Below the pieces are notes generated by a model. It made no database searches. It saw only the letters and a program-made list of their open reading frames with translations, and had not been told where the DNA came from. Shown here in pieces: positions 45,701-57,527 of a stretch of 64,000 bases of DNA; the stretch's first letter is position 1; every line of letters starts with the position of its first letter. Made by a program: the position numbers and the translations under genes. Origin of the DNA: Tilletiopsis washingtonensis (lineage: Eukaryota > Basidiomycota > Exobasidiomycetes > Entylomatales); NCBI RefSeq assembly GCF_003144115.1, contig NW_020312006.1, forward strand, positions 471,822 to 535,821, written 5' to 3'.

Positions 45701-45899
45701 AGTCGACGTCGGGCATGGCCGCGGGTGAGTCGGACTCGGCGTCGTGGTACGTCGTGTAGCTGGCGGCGGTGGAGTAGGGCGGCGAGGGTGTGGGGCGTGC
45801 GAGCGGCGAGGAAGGCGAGGAGGAGGGGGCGGCGCTGGAGGCGGCGGCGCGCGGCGGCGGCGCGCCTTTTGTGTGGCCCGAGTCGGGCAGGATGGCCAT
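42785..45899 (-). CDS. Class 3 lipase family protein (diacylglycerol-lipase-like)
   Basis: Exons 45899-42909 and 42847-42785; 1,017 residues. The alpha/beta-hydrolase core lies in the second half: YYVVVDHPARRVILVLRGSL (lid and first strands), then the nucleophile elbow ITGHSLGAGVASLLALMW with Ser797, then FSVPCVMGAKLGLRCASLVT and SYDLVSRLSLGSILDIRNAA carrying the likely catalytic Asp. The short last exon ends MPQEVDRVLHSFPSLT. The N-terminal 680 residues include weakly hydrophobic helices (GGLFDVISTLALGGIDIGSA, LVLGVYGGVALAWLG) and long acidic/Pro/Ser-rich linkers. This layout is like fungal DAG-lipase-alpha-type enzymes; substrate is inferred as glycerolipid. The GTGAGA donor and CGCAG acceptor restore the family's C-terminal helix. 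Confidence 0.85.
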
Positions 45900-47998
45900 G
45901 GCGGCGGGCGCAGCGCGCAGCAGCGGATGGGACGGGAAGGATGCGCAGCAGCGATGCGGCGGTGCGTGCGAGTTCGACGGCGAAGGCAGGGAGGTGATGG
46001 CAGGAAAGGACGGAGCGGCGCCGCGTTAGGGCCCGTGTGTCTGCGCCGCGCGGCGTGGCTTGGGCGCGGAGGTGTGTGGAGGTGCCTGCTCAAGCGCGCC
46101 CCAGCTGCCGCTGCTCAAACGTGCTCTGCGAGGTGCTGCGAGCTCAAGGGAAGCTGTGCCAGGCAGCAGCACCTGCTGAATGCTGGCACCGACATTTTGA
46201 CAGCATCAGCACAGCGCTGCATTCCAGGTGATCGACAAGCCACGCCAGGGTCCGAGGTGCGCAGACTTCTCTGCGCAGCACTTGAACCGTTGCTGAAAGG
46301 CGCCGCCGCCGCTGCCGGCTGCGGCTCGTGTGGCAGAGCGCGCATGCTGGCTGCACCCCCTGAGCGACATCTGCTGCGCACCTGCGAACTCACAGGCCCA
46401 ACCTCTCGCTGCTGCTGTCGCTGTCGAGTGTGAGCGCTGCGCAGTCGAGAGATGCGGGGAAATGCGAAAAGGCGCCGGCGCGGCGCTGGGGCGAGGCCGT
46501 GAAAGAGACGCGCGGCTGGCGCGTATTACGTAAGTCTTCCCACGACGCACCTCCAGTCCCGAGTGCCGCGACGCGCTGCTCCACAGCGCCAGCCAACGGC
46601 CTCCAGCTCATCAGCGCACCCAGCACCCAGCGCAGCACACGTGCCTCGAATACACCACCTCCGAGCCCCCGATGCGCATCGCCACTCGCCAGCCCAGCCG
46701 CCGAAGTGAATCATCACGCTCCGCCCGTCTCTCTGCTGCGCCTCACTCGGCGCGAGATGCAAGCGAAGGCGCAGTCACATCACATGACCTACTTCCTCTG
46801 CACGCCTCGGCTCCGCCCCGGTGCCGCGCCGCAGCGCTGGCCACGCGGCCTTGCCCCTGATTGAGGCACCGCATGCGCCGGCGACTGCCTTCTATAGATC
46901 GCGCCCTCGGGCACTTTCGCAGCGGCCCTCTATCATCTCGGACGAGAGGATGGAGCCGCGCCGCAGCCGTACGCTGACGAGCAGGCAGGCGAACGCTCTT
47001 GGCACGTCTCGACGTCGCTTGCTCGCGCAGCGCTTCTGCCTGCGTGAAGCTTTGCCCGTGCAACACCGTGCGCCTCAACCTCTTCTTTTGCGCTCGCTGC
47101 TGAGAAGACGAGCGACGTTTCATCCGGCTCGCCTCGTCTCTCGACGCAGCATGCAGCTCTGCGTTCAGCATGCAGTCAAGCAAGGGCGGTTCATCCGGCG
47201 AAGCCGACCGGACTCCGGTGTGCCTGCATCTCCCCATGGGGTGATCTCTGCGCGACTCCTGTCGTTCCGCTTCATGCTTGGGCGACTGCTCAGGGGTGTT
47301 CCAGATGCAAACCGGCGCCGAAGGGCGCTTCGCCCAGGGCACTCTGTCTCGCCGAACGCCTCCTGACGCGCGCGATCCCGCCATCGCGCGCGTGGAGGGA
47401 ACCGGCATGCTTGCTCCGGTCAAGTGCGCTACGAGCTTCGCCGTGCTAACTTGTCGTCTGGCCGCCGCCCCTGAGGGAGCGGACGCCCTCGCGATGGACG
47501 AGTTGGCCTCTTCTGCGCCCTTCTCCTCTCTTGCTCAGCCTGCTGCAGGTACATTCAGGCGCTGGTGTGCCTGAGTGCCCGGCTGGGTGATGGGGTGCGG
47601 CACGCGGTGCCGCCGTATCGCACCACCAGCATGGAGGACCACCGCTTCGAGCGTCATCATCTCCGACGGCCCGCCAACGGAGCTGGCTCCATGCCAGAGG
47701 GCGCAGCGCCGGTCAGCGTGCGGCGGTAGAGCGCTCTTGCGGCGGCGGCGGTGGTGCTCAAGGCCGTCGCGAGATCTGCTCCGGCGCGGCTCCTCGCGGC
47801 AGAGCTCGTCTAGCAGCGGCAGTGCCCGGCGGCCATATATCTTGGGCCTCGGCAGCGCTGCGCATCGCCTGGACACCCGCGCTCCCTCTCGACTGCTCCT
47901 GCGCTGCTGCTCCCCGCTGCCGAGTCCACCAGCATCGAACCCGCCAAGCTGAAGGATTGTTCTTCGCCGCTCTTCTTCACAACCGCCAGCCCTCCTCT
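45900..47998. promoter_or_regulatory. Long divergent intergenic region lipase / Ser-rich protein
   Basis: 2.1 kb between divergent start codons, the longest gap in the window apart from the repeat array. A TATATA-like element sits at 47833-47840, about 160 nt before the + strand start. Open frames here have no motif. No RNA gene seen. Confidence 0.35.
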
Positions 47999-50900
47999 AT
48001 GCCTCTCACCGTCGCATCAGCGTGCACAGCAGAGACGCGTGTCTCTTCTAATAGCCCACACCGCAGCGGCACAGGCATCGTTCCCACCACCAGGCACTTC
48101 TACGAGACAGCACTCGCTCGTCGTCTCGCCGCCACCGTTCCAAATCCGGCCACACCTCCACGTCTGGCAAGTATGGACCGTGCGGAGCGAGGTGTGCCTC
48201 CACGCCGTCTGCACGACTCGGCATGGATCATCGGCGGCACCACCGGCACTGTCGCTCGTCCGACGACGGCGCCGGAGCAGTACCGCCTGCCCGCCTTCTC
48301 GGTGCGAGCGCGCGCCGCCGAGGCAGCAGCAGCCGGTGCAGCGCCGCGCCCGGCGTCGCCTGGCCATCCACTGCGCCCGCGACGCAACCAGCCTCGCATC
48401 CCGACGCCAAAGGAGGAGGAGATGCTGGCGCGCACGCTGGCGCCGGGCGGCATGCTCGTCGGCTCGCTGCCGTCGACGCCGATACTCCCGGCCACCCACA
48501 AGATCGCACGCGTCCCCGTCCCGTCGCTTGGTCCGGCCGCTCAGCGCGACCCCGCTCAAGATGGGCAGCAAGTCGGCCTCGCGCCGGGTAAGACGCTGCA
48601 GCCGTCCAGCAGCGTGCCGCTCTTCGACGTCGTTCGTGAGGGGCTCCAACGTCCGGCGCTGACGCAGAACCCGAGCACGAGCAGTGCTCCCGCCGCCGCT
48701 CCGTCACAGCTCGTCGCTCAGCGCCCGGGAATCACGCGGAGCACCACTGGTCTTCCACCCACAGCCAGCGATGCTCAACGTCCATCGATGGCGCGGCGCA
48801 CCAGCGCCGGAGGCATGCCGAAAGCATCGTTCCAGGACGACGCACCGCGCCCGTCAATGACTCAGCACGCCAGCACAAGCAGCGCTCCGGCCGCCACCGC
48901 TCGGACCGATGCTCAGCGCCCCGCGATGACACAGCATGCCAGCACGAGCAGCGCACCGGCCGCAACTGGCCGTGAGGACGCACCGCGTCCGTCGATGAGC
49001 CACAAGATCAGCTCGGGCAGCGCTCCGGCCGTCATCACACCTGCAGACGTCGAGCGGCCGCGCAAGCGCAGCATTGCTTCGCGCCGAGCCAGCACGGCGC
49101 AGAACAACCAACGCAAGGGCGAGAGCCAGCCTCGCCCGAGCACGGCCTCGTCCAGCCGCAGCTTTGCGAGCTTCACGAGCGCGGCCGGCTCAGACTCGCT
49201 CTCGGCCCTCGGCACGCGCCGGCCCAGCGACAGCCGTCGCATCATCGATTTCGAGCAGTTCGCGGACCGTTCCGCTCCTCCGGGCACGCCGACGTCGCCG
49301 TGGATGACGCTCAACCGCAATCCTATGGCGACCAGCTTCGAGGCTGCCTCGGGCTCGCCCGCGTCACTGCGCTCCAACCACCTGCTGCTGCTGGCCGAGC
49401 GCGAGCCACTGTCGCCTCGGAGCGGCGGCCTGACGCCGGCGCCGCGCCAGCGTCGGCCCGGCAGCAGTGCCGCAATGCGCGAAAAGGCCGCTGGCACGCC
49501 GCCTCGGACGCCCATCCGCTCGCCGCCGACGTGGGTCACTCAAGAGCTCGGCTCCGCCGCCAGTCCCTTCTCCAGCCCATCCAAGAGTCCGATGCCGGAC
49601 GCGGCCGAGCCCGTCGTCGTCTCGACGGCCCGCCGCGTCGCCGTCACCTCCAACACGCCGCGTCTCATCACCGCTGGCCTGCCGGGCCTGCGCCGCGGCT
49701 CGACGCCGCAGTCGTCCATGTCGGATGTCAGCGTCAAGGCCTTCGGCACGGACTCGGAGTACTCGCTGGGCATGGGCAAGTCGACGCGCTCCGACTCGGT
49801 CACGTCCATGGCATCGCTGCCGACGACGTCGTCGTCGCACCCGCATCCGACGGTCAAGGCGGAGTCGACCGCTATGGAATCGATTCAAGATACGGAGCCC
49901 GAGGAGACCATCCTCGCGAGTCCGCCTCGGAGCCTCGAGCACCACAGCCCTGCTGGCGAGGCGCCTGCGGTTTGCCTCACCGGTCTCGAACTCGGTCCGA
50001 TCGCCGACCCGACCGAGGAGCTGGCCGACCTGTACTGGCGTGAGAGCTGGAGCCTCGAGGGCAGCCCAGAGGGCGTCTTCACGCAGCTCGCTGCATACGA
50101 CGGCGCCATGGCCAGAGGCGCTGCGGCCTCGGCTCTGCTGTCGCCCACTCCGTTCCGCGAGCCGGAGCCAGTCTCGCCGCTCACATCCACTAGCCAGATG
50201 CTGAAGAGCGGCTGGAGCACCGAGACGTCGGCCGACAGCGTGACTAGCGACGACGGCAGCGACGCTGCCGCAGACTCGACCGTGCTGGCGGTTCCCAAGC
50301 CGCCGTCCAAGGAGCTCGACCTCTCGCCCTTCTCGCTCTTCTCGACGACCACGGCTGCCTCGACCGCTGCTACCAGCCCGCCGACGTCGTCTGCGACAGA
50401 CAGCACGCCGATCAGCACCGTGCCCAACTTCGCGCGGCCGTGGGACGCTCTGCACATCGAGAAGAAGAGCGCGAGCCTCCGCTCGCAGGCCAGCGACACT
50501 GCGCTGAGCGAGCGAACGGACCGCACAACCGGCCTGACGGTCCCCGGCACGCCTTCTGCCGCTCAGACGCTCGCCATGGAGACCAGGTCGAACCTGCTCC
50601 GACTCAGTCGCCAGTCGACCGCAGGAGACATCGGCCACGACATCTTGGCCGCTGACGAGGGTGATGTCCAGATCGAGCAGCTCGGTGAGTGCGCTCAGGG
50701 CTCCGTCAGGCATCGGATGCTGATGCCTCTTCTTGCCAGCGAACGAGGTGCAGGCGCTCTCATCGACACTCATCCCGTTCAGGCTGTCCGCGCGCAGCGG
50801 CTTCACTCTCGAACGGGATAGCGAGCCGCGCATCGCGCCCGTGGTGTCGCACCCATCCAAGTATCGACGCCCGGGCTCGGCAAAGGAGCCCATTACCAGC

Positions 50901-51848
50901 GAACCCGTCACCACCTCGTACTTGCCGACGACGGGCCCGAGGTCTTCGCTGCAGAGCAACGCGAGCAGCAGCTGCTCTTCGCTGCCCACGACGCAGTACC
51001 ACGATGCGCGCCAGACATTTACCTCGAGCGACACCAGCATGGACGTGGCAGTGCCTGCGAAGCACTCGCCTCCGCTGCCCTCTCCGTCGACGCCACCGAG
51101 CGCTCTGCTGCAGTCCACAGACTACTCCTACACGCGTTCGCTCCACTCGCAGCCGATGTCTCCGATCAGCGCGCACACTTTTGGACTCCACGAGGACGCG
51201 GGCGACCACGCCGACGATGCTGCGACGTCGAGCATGTCGAAGCGTCACGGCGGAGGACTGCGCAAGGTGCTGGCGCGCATCGCTCCGACTCGATCGCGCA
51301 TGCCCAGTCTGCCGGACATCCTAGTGCCGGGCGAGGGCCGCTCGGCGCCCGCAGCCAGCCTGCGCAAGATCATCCGGGTCTCGCGCAAGTCTCCGGAGCG
51401 CCCTCGCTTCCCCGACAGCCCACACGAGGGGTCGACGTCGGCCAGAGACGAGCAGCTGCGCCGTCCCAGCCTGCCCTCGATCCGTCCGGGCACGGCGCCG
51501 GCACTGGACACTTTCGTGCCGCTCACGCCCGAGACGTTCGCGCCGTCGCAGCCTCCGCTGCGCGAGAGCCGCAGCGTGCTCTCCATCCGGCGCTGGCAGC
51601 GCTCCCTGGCGACGCACACGGGCGACGTCACGGCCGCGCAGGAGTACGCCGAGCTGGCGCAGCAGCACCACCACCAGCAAGAGAGTTCTCGACGGCCTTC
51701 AGCTTCGCTGCGCCCGCAGTGGGGCGACGCGGGCGGCTCCTCGTCCAATCCGTCGCCCGCAAGCTCGCCGTCCGTCACCGTCGTCGAGCACGACGAGGTC
51801 GTGCACATCGTGCGCCGCGGCCGCTGCCATGCCACCGGCTACTGGTGA
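47999..51848 (+). CDS. Large disordered Ser/Pro-rich protein with 23-residue repeats, unknown
   Basis: Exons 47999-50684 and 50740-51848 join in phase (G|CG) to give 1,264 residues. Almost the whole protein is Ser, Pro, Ala and Thr with scattered Arg, typical of disordered, phosphorylated fungal proteins. Residues 217-351 are six tandem units of about 23 residues beginning QRP or PRP (for example PRPSMTQHASTSSAPAAT). Many R-x-x-S and S-P sites suggest kinase targeting. A basic cluster KRHGGGLRKVLARIAPTRSR near the end of exon 2 could bind membranes or nucleic acid. I recognise no domain. The ATG at 47999 was chosen because the upstream in-frame sequence has Cys/Leu-rich, non-coding composition; an ATG at 47822 is also in frame. 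Confidence 0.7.
48647..49051 (+). repeat. Six tandem ~69-bp coding repeats
   Basis: In-frame units of 24, 19, 23, 23, 23 and 23 codons, each starting [QP]-R-P-[SAG]-[MLI]-x and often containing STSSAPAA. The fourth and fifth units are almost identical, which suggests recent duplication or gene conversion. Confidence 0.85.
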
Positions 51849-52664
51849 CCCGCCACTCTCTCGTCATCTCGTGATGCCCTGCCTCCTCGCACGGCCTCGC
51901 TGTCCCCCTCACGCCCGCCTTGACGCAAGGCCTCACGCTCATTACGACACACCATCACTAATACCTGGCTCTCCATCGTCTCCTCGCCGTCTCCTCCTTG
52001 TTGTTGTAATCGTCGTCTCACTCGCCTTCTTCCTTCCTGTACAACCTCGCGATTCCTAATGCGGCTTTCTAGCTCACATCTGAATCGATCGCCTCTCATC
52101 CCTCTCCTGCGTGCACCGTCATGACGCAGGCCAAGCCGCTGAACTCGTCTGCTGTCGTTGGTGTCGCTCCGTGTCCCTCGACTCACCGTCTCTGCGCCTA
52201 GTCGCTCAGTCCGCCACAACTCACGCAGCAAGTGGGTCGAGAAAGATGCATGTGGTACAGCTGGGAAGTCGTGGGTGAAGATGGGACAGTGTGGTTGCGC
52301 ACGAGGGCGCGAGTGTAGATGGGTGGGCGGGAGTGGCAATGCGACGAGCGCTTCGCCAGATGGACAAGAGAGGGGAAGAGCAGGAGGGAGAGACAGCAAC
52401 GCGGGGCACTGCTGCGAAGCAGTCGATGCTGCCTTGTGCCTCGGTGCTCTCGGTGATAGGTCGCCTCCGCGCCTCCGTTCTGTAGCGCCGTCGTCGGTGC
52501 CTGCGATCCACACACAGACGGCGATGGATGTACAAGCTTTTGGATGACAAGAAGCACACGGCGGCGCAAACAGAGTGGAGATGCGTAGAGACGGCCTGAC
52601 CCCAAGAGGCAGCGGGACTGTCTTCCCTCCTGCCTGCGACACAGCGCTGCTGCCAAGGAGACGC
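51849..52664. other. Convergent intergenic region, Ser-rich gene / uL2
   Basis: 816 nt between 3' ends; should hold both 3' UTRs. T-rich stretches near 51985-52035 could serve in polyadenylation. Nothing else recognised. Confidence 0.4.
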
Positions 52665-54094
52665 TTATGCGTCCTTGACGGCAACGGTACCGCGGATGAG
52701 ACCGGTGCGGCGGGCAGCTGTGATGCGCGAGGGAGACGATGAGCATCAAGGCAGAGGGTGAAGGTGTGAGAGAGCACGCACCAATGAGACCAGCCTTCTG
52801 ACCGGGCACGCTGGAGCGCGCGACTGTCGAGGCGTGACCGATGTGCTGGTGGTTACCACCACCGTGGGGGTGGTCCACGGCTGGAGACGAGGCGAGGCGC
52901 GAGTCAGCGTGTGCAGGAGACGTCTCGCGCGGCGGCAGCGCAACTCACGGTTCATGGCCACACCACGCGTACGCGGCCAGCTGTTGCGCTTCACCTTGAA
53001 CTTGTGGTGAGCGCGACCGGCCTTGAGCAGCGGCTTGTCGATACGGCCGCCACCGGCAACGATGCCGACAGTGGCGCGAGCCTCGGACGACACGCTCTTC
53101 TTGGCGCCCGAGGGCAGACGCAGGCGGCTCGTGCCGTCGTTGTCGTGGCCAATGACGGTGGCGTAGTTGCCGCTGGTGCGCGCAAGGGTGCCGCGGTCAC
53201 CCGACTTCTCCTCGACGTTGCACACAATCGTACCCTCGGGCAGGGCCGAGAGCGGCAGCACGTTGCCGACGTTGATCACGGCGCGCTTGCCGCAGTAGAC
53301 GAACTGGCCCGTCGACATGCCCTCCGTGGCAATGAACGTCTCGGTGCGCGTCTTGTAGCGGTAGGGGTCGCGGAACGCAACGCGGGCCAGCGGGGCACCA
53401 CTGCGGACGAAAGGCGAGATGAGCGCCTGCTCCATCTCGAGTGTGGTCTGGACACGCCGTCGCTCTGCTGCTCGTCTCGCCTCGCCCGACACAGCAGCGC
53501 AATCTCCATCCAGCAGCAGCGCTCCGGAGCCTGTAATCGACGTCTTCTCCGCTCGTCACTGCCCAGCCCTGCTCCCACTGTTCTGCTATGCCTGCTTTCA
53601 ATCGAAGCGCCCTTCCCATGCCCGCGTCTGTCCTCTCTCTCCCCTCGCTGCGCCCTCTGCTGCCACTCACCGGCCGGCGTCGTGGATGATCTCCTTGACA
53701 ATGCCGCGGATGTAGCCGTGGCGCTCGGCGTAGTCGAGGGCGCGCAGCTTGGCCGGGGCCTTGTTGTGCTTGGTGTGCGAGCGGAAGATGCCGCCCTGGA
53801 GGACACGAGGTCAGCACTGCGCATACTCGAGGCACTCACCGGACGCAATGAGAGGCACAGACGGCTGCGCTGGACAGCGGAGAAGCATGCGAGCGCAGAG
53901 AGGGGCAACGGCGAGGCGTGCGTCGGGTGCATCTGCCGTCTCGTCCCTGCCTCGGCGCCCGCCATGCTGCCTCTCCCTCGCTGTCCAGCAGTGGCAGCTG
54001 CTGCGCTCTGCCCGCCTGTGCCTCATGCGCGTCCGGTGTGCCGGCGGAGAGAGGCACGCACCGACTTGCGCTGTGCGCGAATGACACGACCCAT
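52665..54094 (-). CDS. RPL2: 60S ribosomal protein uL2 (L2/L8)
   Basis: Exons 54094-54062, 53795-53671, 53400-52949, 52880-52782 and 52717-52665; 253 residues, the normal length. uL2 lies at the peptidyl-transferase centre and inter-subunit bridge. It starts [20 protein letters not shown], continues [38 protein letters not shown] and [20 protein letters not shown], whose conserved His loop supports peptide-bond formation, and ends [15 protein letters not shown]. As in many fungal ribosomal genes the first exon is short (11 codons) and intron 1 follows closely. It shares a 452-nt divergent promoter with uL30, which suggests joint control. Confidence 0.97.
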
Positions 54095-54546
54095 GACTGC
54101 TGACTTGCGGAGATGGGAGGGGGAGTTGGTGGGCAGGAGAGGTGCGGTGCCGGCTCGGCGCAGCGATGCAGCGCTTCGCCCATCGTGCCGCCGCCGCTGC
54201 GAAGCTCGCTCGTCGCAGAGGCACGGCGAGCGGCCGCTGTGAGGCAGTCGCGCCGCGCCATGCAGCTGCTGCCGCCGCCTGGCGGGCAGTGCGGCACGCA
54301 CACTGCTCCCGTGCCGCGCCGCCGCGCCGCTTGCCGCAGTCTCTGCCGCGGATGAGCACGTCACGTGCCGCGCCTGGGCGGGCGACGGAGATGCAGCGCG
54401 CCTGCCGAGCTGCGAACTTGCGCTGCTGGGCGGGCGGCGCTGGCGCTGGACTGCCGCCGCTGCTGCAGCGCTGTGTGGCCGCGCCGCCGCCGCCTCGTTC
54501 CTTCTCTCCTCACATCCCGTCACCCCCTCCCCTCTCCCTCATCAAG
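54095..54546. promoter_or_regulatory. Bidirectional ribosomal-protein promoter (uL2 / uL30)
   Basis: 452 nt between divergent start codons of two ribosomal protein genes. A pyrimidine-rich tract lies just before the uL30 ATG (54500-54540). GC-rich core without TATA. I could not assign a known ribosomal-protein regulatory box. Confidence 0.5.
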
Positions 54547-55873
54547 ATGCCCGCCGCCGCGCCCAAGACGACTGTGCCGTCGCAGAACGACGTGCTCCTC
54601 CCCGAGACGCTGCTCAAGAAGCGCAAGACGGACCAGAAGGCCCGCGAGGAGAAGCTGGCCAAGGCCGGCGAGCTGCGCAAGGTGCGTGTGCAGGCAGGCC
54701 GCATGGAAGGGTGAAGAGAGAACAGGTGATGGTGGTTTTGGACTGGCGGCGACATGCTGCTGTCGTCGCGGCCAGATAGCGGCGCTGGCAGGGCATCGTC
54801 GGGCATTGAGTGGCAGGCCGCCAAGCCGCAGCACGGCGAGCTGCGGCGAGCGGTGCCATCCACCGCTAGCCATGCGCCCGCACCGCAGCGTCGCAGGCGC
54901 GCATGCTCGCCGCCGCCGCAGCGCCGTGCAGCGCAGCACAGCAGCGCACACTCGGGCCGCGCAAGATGCATAACTACACAACCGATTACGGCTAGCCATG
55001 CGCGATGCTGCCCACAATCAACCATCTTTCGGGGCTGACGCGACGAGTGGCGCGCGCGTTGCTGCGGTGCTATGGGACATGGGAGCGAGAGAAGGCGGAG
55101 GGCAGATGGAGGGGGAGGCGGCAGTGCGGCGGACCTCTCGAGTCGCGCGCATGCTGATGCTGACGCCACTTCCCGTCGCCAGGCCAAGAAGGACAAGCGC
55201 CGCGTCATCTTCAAGCGCGCCGAGTCGTACGTCGCCGAGTACGCCGCCAAGGAGCGCGAGGAGATCCGCCTGCGCCGGGCAGCCAAGGCCGCTGGTGACT
55301 TCTACGTCCCGGCGCAGCCCAAGGTTGTGTTCGTCGTGCGCCTGCGCGGTATCTGCAACATTGCGCCCAAGCCGCGCAAGATCCTGCAGCTGCTGCGCCT
55401 GCTGCAGATCAACAACGGTGTCTTCGTCCGCCTCACCAAGGCCACGTCGCAGATGCTGCAGCTCGTGCAGCCCTACGTCACCTGGGGCCCGCCGAACCTG
55501 AAGAGCGTGCGCGAGCTCATCTACAAGCGCGGATACGCCAAGATCGACCGCCAGCGCATCCCGCTCTCTGACAACGCCATCATCGAGAAGCACCTCGGCA
55601 AGTTCGGCATCATCTCCATCGAGGACATCGTCCACGAGATCTACACGTGCGGCCCGCACTTCAAGCAGGCCACCAACTTCCTCTGGGCCTTCAAGCTGCC
55701 GAACCCCAACGGTGGCTGGGCCAACCGCAAGCTGACGCCCGTCGTGCAGGGCGGCGAGTGAGTGGCCGGCGTGGATGCGGCTGCTGTGATGCCCTTGACT
55801 GACACCCTCCCTCTCTCGCAGCGCCGGTGACCGCGACGAGGCCATCAACGCCCTCATCCGCCGCATGAACTAA
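54547..55873 (+). CDS. RPL7: 60S ribosomal protein uL30 (L7)
   Basis: Exons 54547-54681, 55183-55757 and 55822-55873; 253 residues. The eukaryote-specific basic N-terminus ([20 protein letters not shown]) leads to [20 protein letters not shown] and the uL30 core [80 protein letters not shown] and ends [12 protein letters not shown]. All expected parts are present. Intron 1 is 501 nt, roughly five to ten times the usual size here; introns of ribosomal genes can house snoRNAs, but I saw no convincing C/D or H/ACA boxes. Confidence 0.97.
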
Positions 55874-56459
55874 GCGTGCCCCACCACCTCGCTCACGCGC
55901 CCGCACCACCACATGCTCGCGTGAGTGTTGTAAAAGGCATTCTGCCAGCCGAGGAGGAAGCGGCTGCCATTATTCATTTGCGTAGAGGGGAGGAGCTGGG
56001 GAATGCCATGTGTTTTTAGCCAGAGTCGGGCTGGAGATGACGGAGTTGGGCGGGAGCGCGGTGGCGGAGCATGTCGCGGAGCATGTCGTGTGAGAGAGCA
56101 TGGCGCTGACTGTCGTCGGACTGCAGGGCTCCCCATCGTTGGTCTCGCGGGCGTCTCGACACCTGTCAATGTCGACTGGCGTGATCTTCGACGTCCACAC
56201 TCTCTGTCCGCTCGTGCTGCGCCCGTAGCCCGTTCTGTCCCCTTCACCGGCCTCTCTGCATAGTCCCACCTACGTCCAGTCATCCACGCTCCCATACGCG
56301 CCTTGGCGCACCACATCCCCCATGTTTGCGCGGCGCACACCCTTGCGCCTCGTGCTCGCCCGTTTCTGCACATACACCTCACCACGAAAAAGCGCCGAAG
56401 GCTATCACTCTTCCCACCGTCTCGGCTGAGCAGCAGGCAGCGCATGCATCGCGAGCTTG
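55874..56459. other. Convergent intergenic region uL30 / PEX4
   Basis: 586 nt between two 3' ends. No gene seen; short open frames lack motifs. Confidence 0.4.
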
Positions 56460-57527
56460 TCATTGATCGCCAGCGGCATACAGCAGTGTGTACATGCGGG
56501 CAGCACTGCGATAGGCTCTCATGTCTCCCGTGCGCAGCACCGTAGCTGCAACAGCGATCCAGCGAAGCCACGTCAGCCATCATAGCGCTTCTTCGTGCCC
56601 GCCTCATACTCACCAGCGTCCACATTCAGCGGACTATCCGCTTCCGGCGCGTCCAGAAGTGCAATGACGGCAGTCATGGCGCTGCTCAAGGTCCAAGCGG
56701 GGCTCCATTGACCAGCGAGGACGTCGAGGCAGATCTCGCCGGACGTCCAGTGCACGTTGGGGTGCCAGATGCGCGTGCGGAACATCATGGAGGGCGCCTT
56801 GAGCGGATAGGATGGGGGCACGGTGATGGCGATTTGGAATGTGCCGCCTGAGAGGAGTCAGCGGGGAAGGAGGTGAGGCGTGAAGTAGCAGAGAGGGACC
56901 AAACAGCGAGCGCGGCTGTCACCGGGCTCGATGCCTTGTCTCTACTTCGACGGGCGACCAGCACACAAACAGTCGGCGCCACTATCGCTTTCCAGCCTCG
57001 ACAGTACGAGCAGTGCATGACTTAGCGTGGCTCCTACCACAGGCAGCGCGACATGCCTGCGATGCTGGAGGTGCACACCCCTCGACGCTGCTCCCTCCAC
57101 CCTGCCGCAGCCTGCAATGTCCAAGGCCCAGCTCCACCCAAGCTGCTCCCCTCTCTCTGCACCTTCTGAGCTCTCTGTAGCTTCACTCACCCTGATACGA
57201 CCCCCCTTCCGGTCCTCGAATGACCGCGACCCAATCGAACAGATCCTCTCCTTCCGCATCGTACGGTCTCAGCTCCAGCAGATCCGGATTCGCGCCCTTT
57301 CTTCTTCGCTCCTTCTTCTCTGCCCTCGCTTGCGCCGCCAGCTCGGCTGCGTCGCCAAAGAGCTCATCGCCGCCTTCGGTGCCCGCGTCGACGTCGGCTA
57401 CGAGCAGAGAGGGCATGGAGGAAGAGGAGGATGACGCATCCCCGAGCTCGGCTTGTGCGGCGGCATACTCCTTCATCAGGCGCCGCGTCGTGGCCGCTGA
57501 CGGCGCGCCGGCGGGAGCTGGCGGCAT
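56460..57527 (-). CDS. PEX4: PEX4, peroxisomal ubiquitin-conjugating enzyme
   Basis: Exons 57527-57191, 56847-56614 and 56545-56460; 218 residues. Pex4 mono-ubiquitinates the import receptor Pex5 so that it can be recycled from the peroxisome. The UBC fold shows TTRRLMKEYAAAQAEL at the start, WVAVIRGPEGGSYQGGTFQI, VPPSYPLKAPSMMFRTRIWH with HPN at 141-143, SGEICLDVLAGQWSPAWTL with catalytic Cys152, and PEADSPLNVDAATVLRTGD, ending AARMYTLLYAAG. The phrase ICLDVLxxQWSPAWTL is diagnostic for Pex4. An insertion of about 45 residues (Ser-rich, then acidic, then KKERRRKG) after the first helix lengthens it relative to yeast Pex4. Confidence 0.93.

Noticed and set aside
49364-51118. Minus-strand open frame of 584 codons.
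   Set aside because: Antisense to the Ser-rich protein and crosses its intron; arginine-rich shadow.
52911-54242. Plus-strand open frame of 443 codons.
   Set aside because: Antisense to the uL2 exons; composition mirrors that gene.
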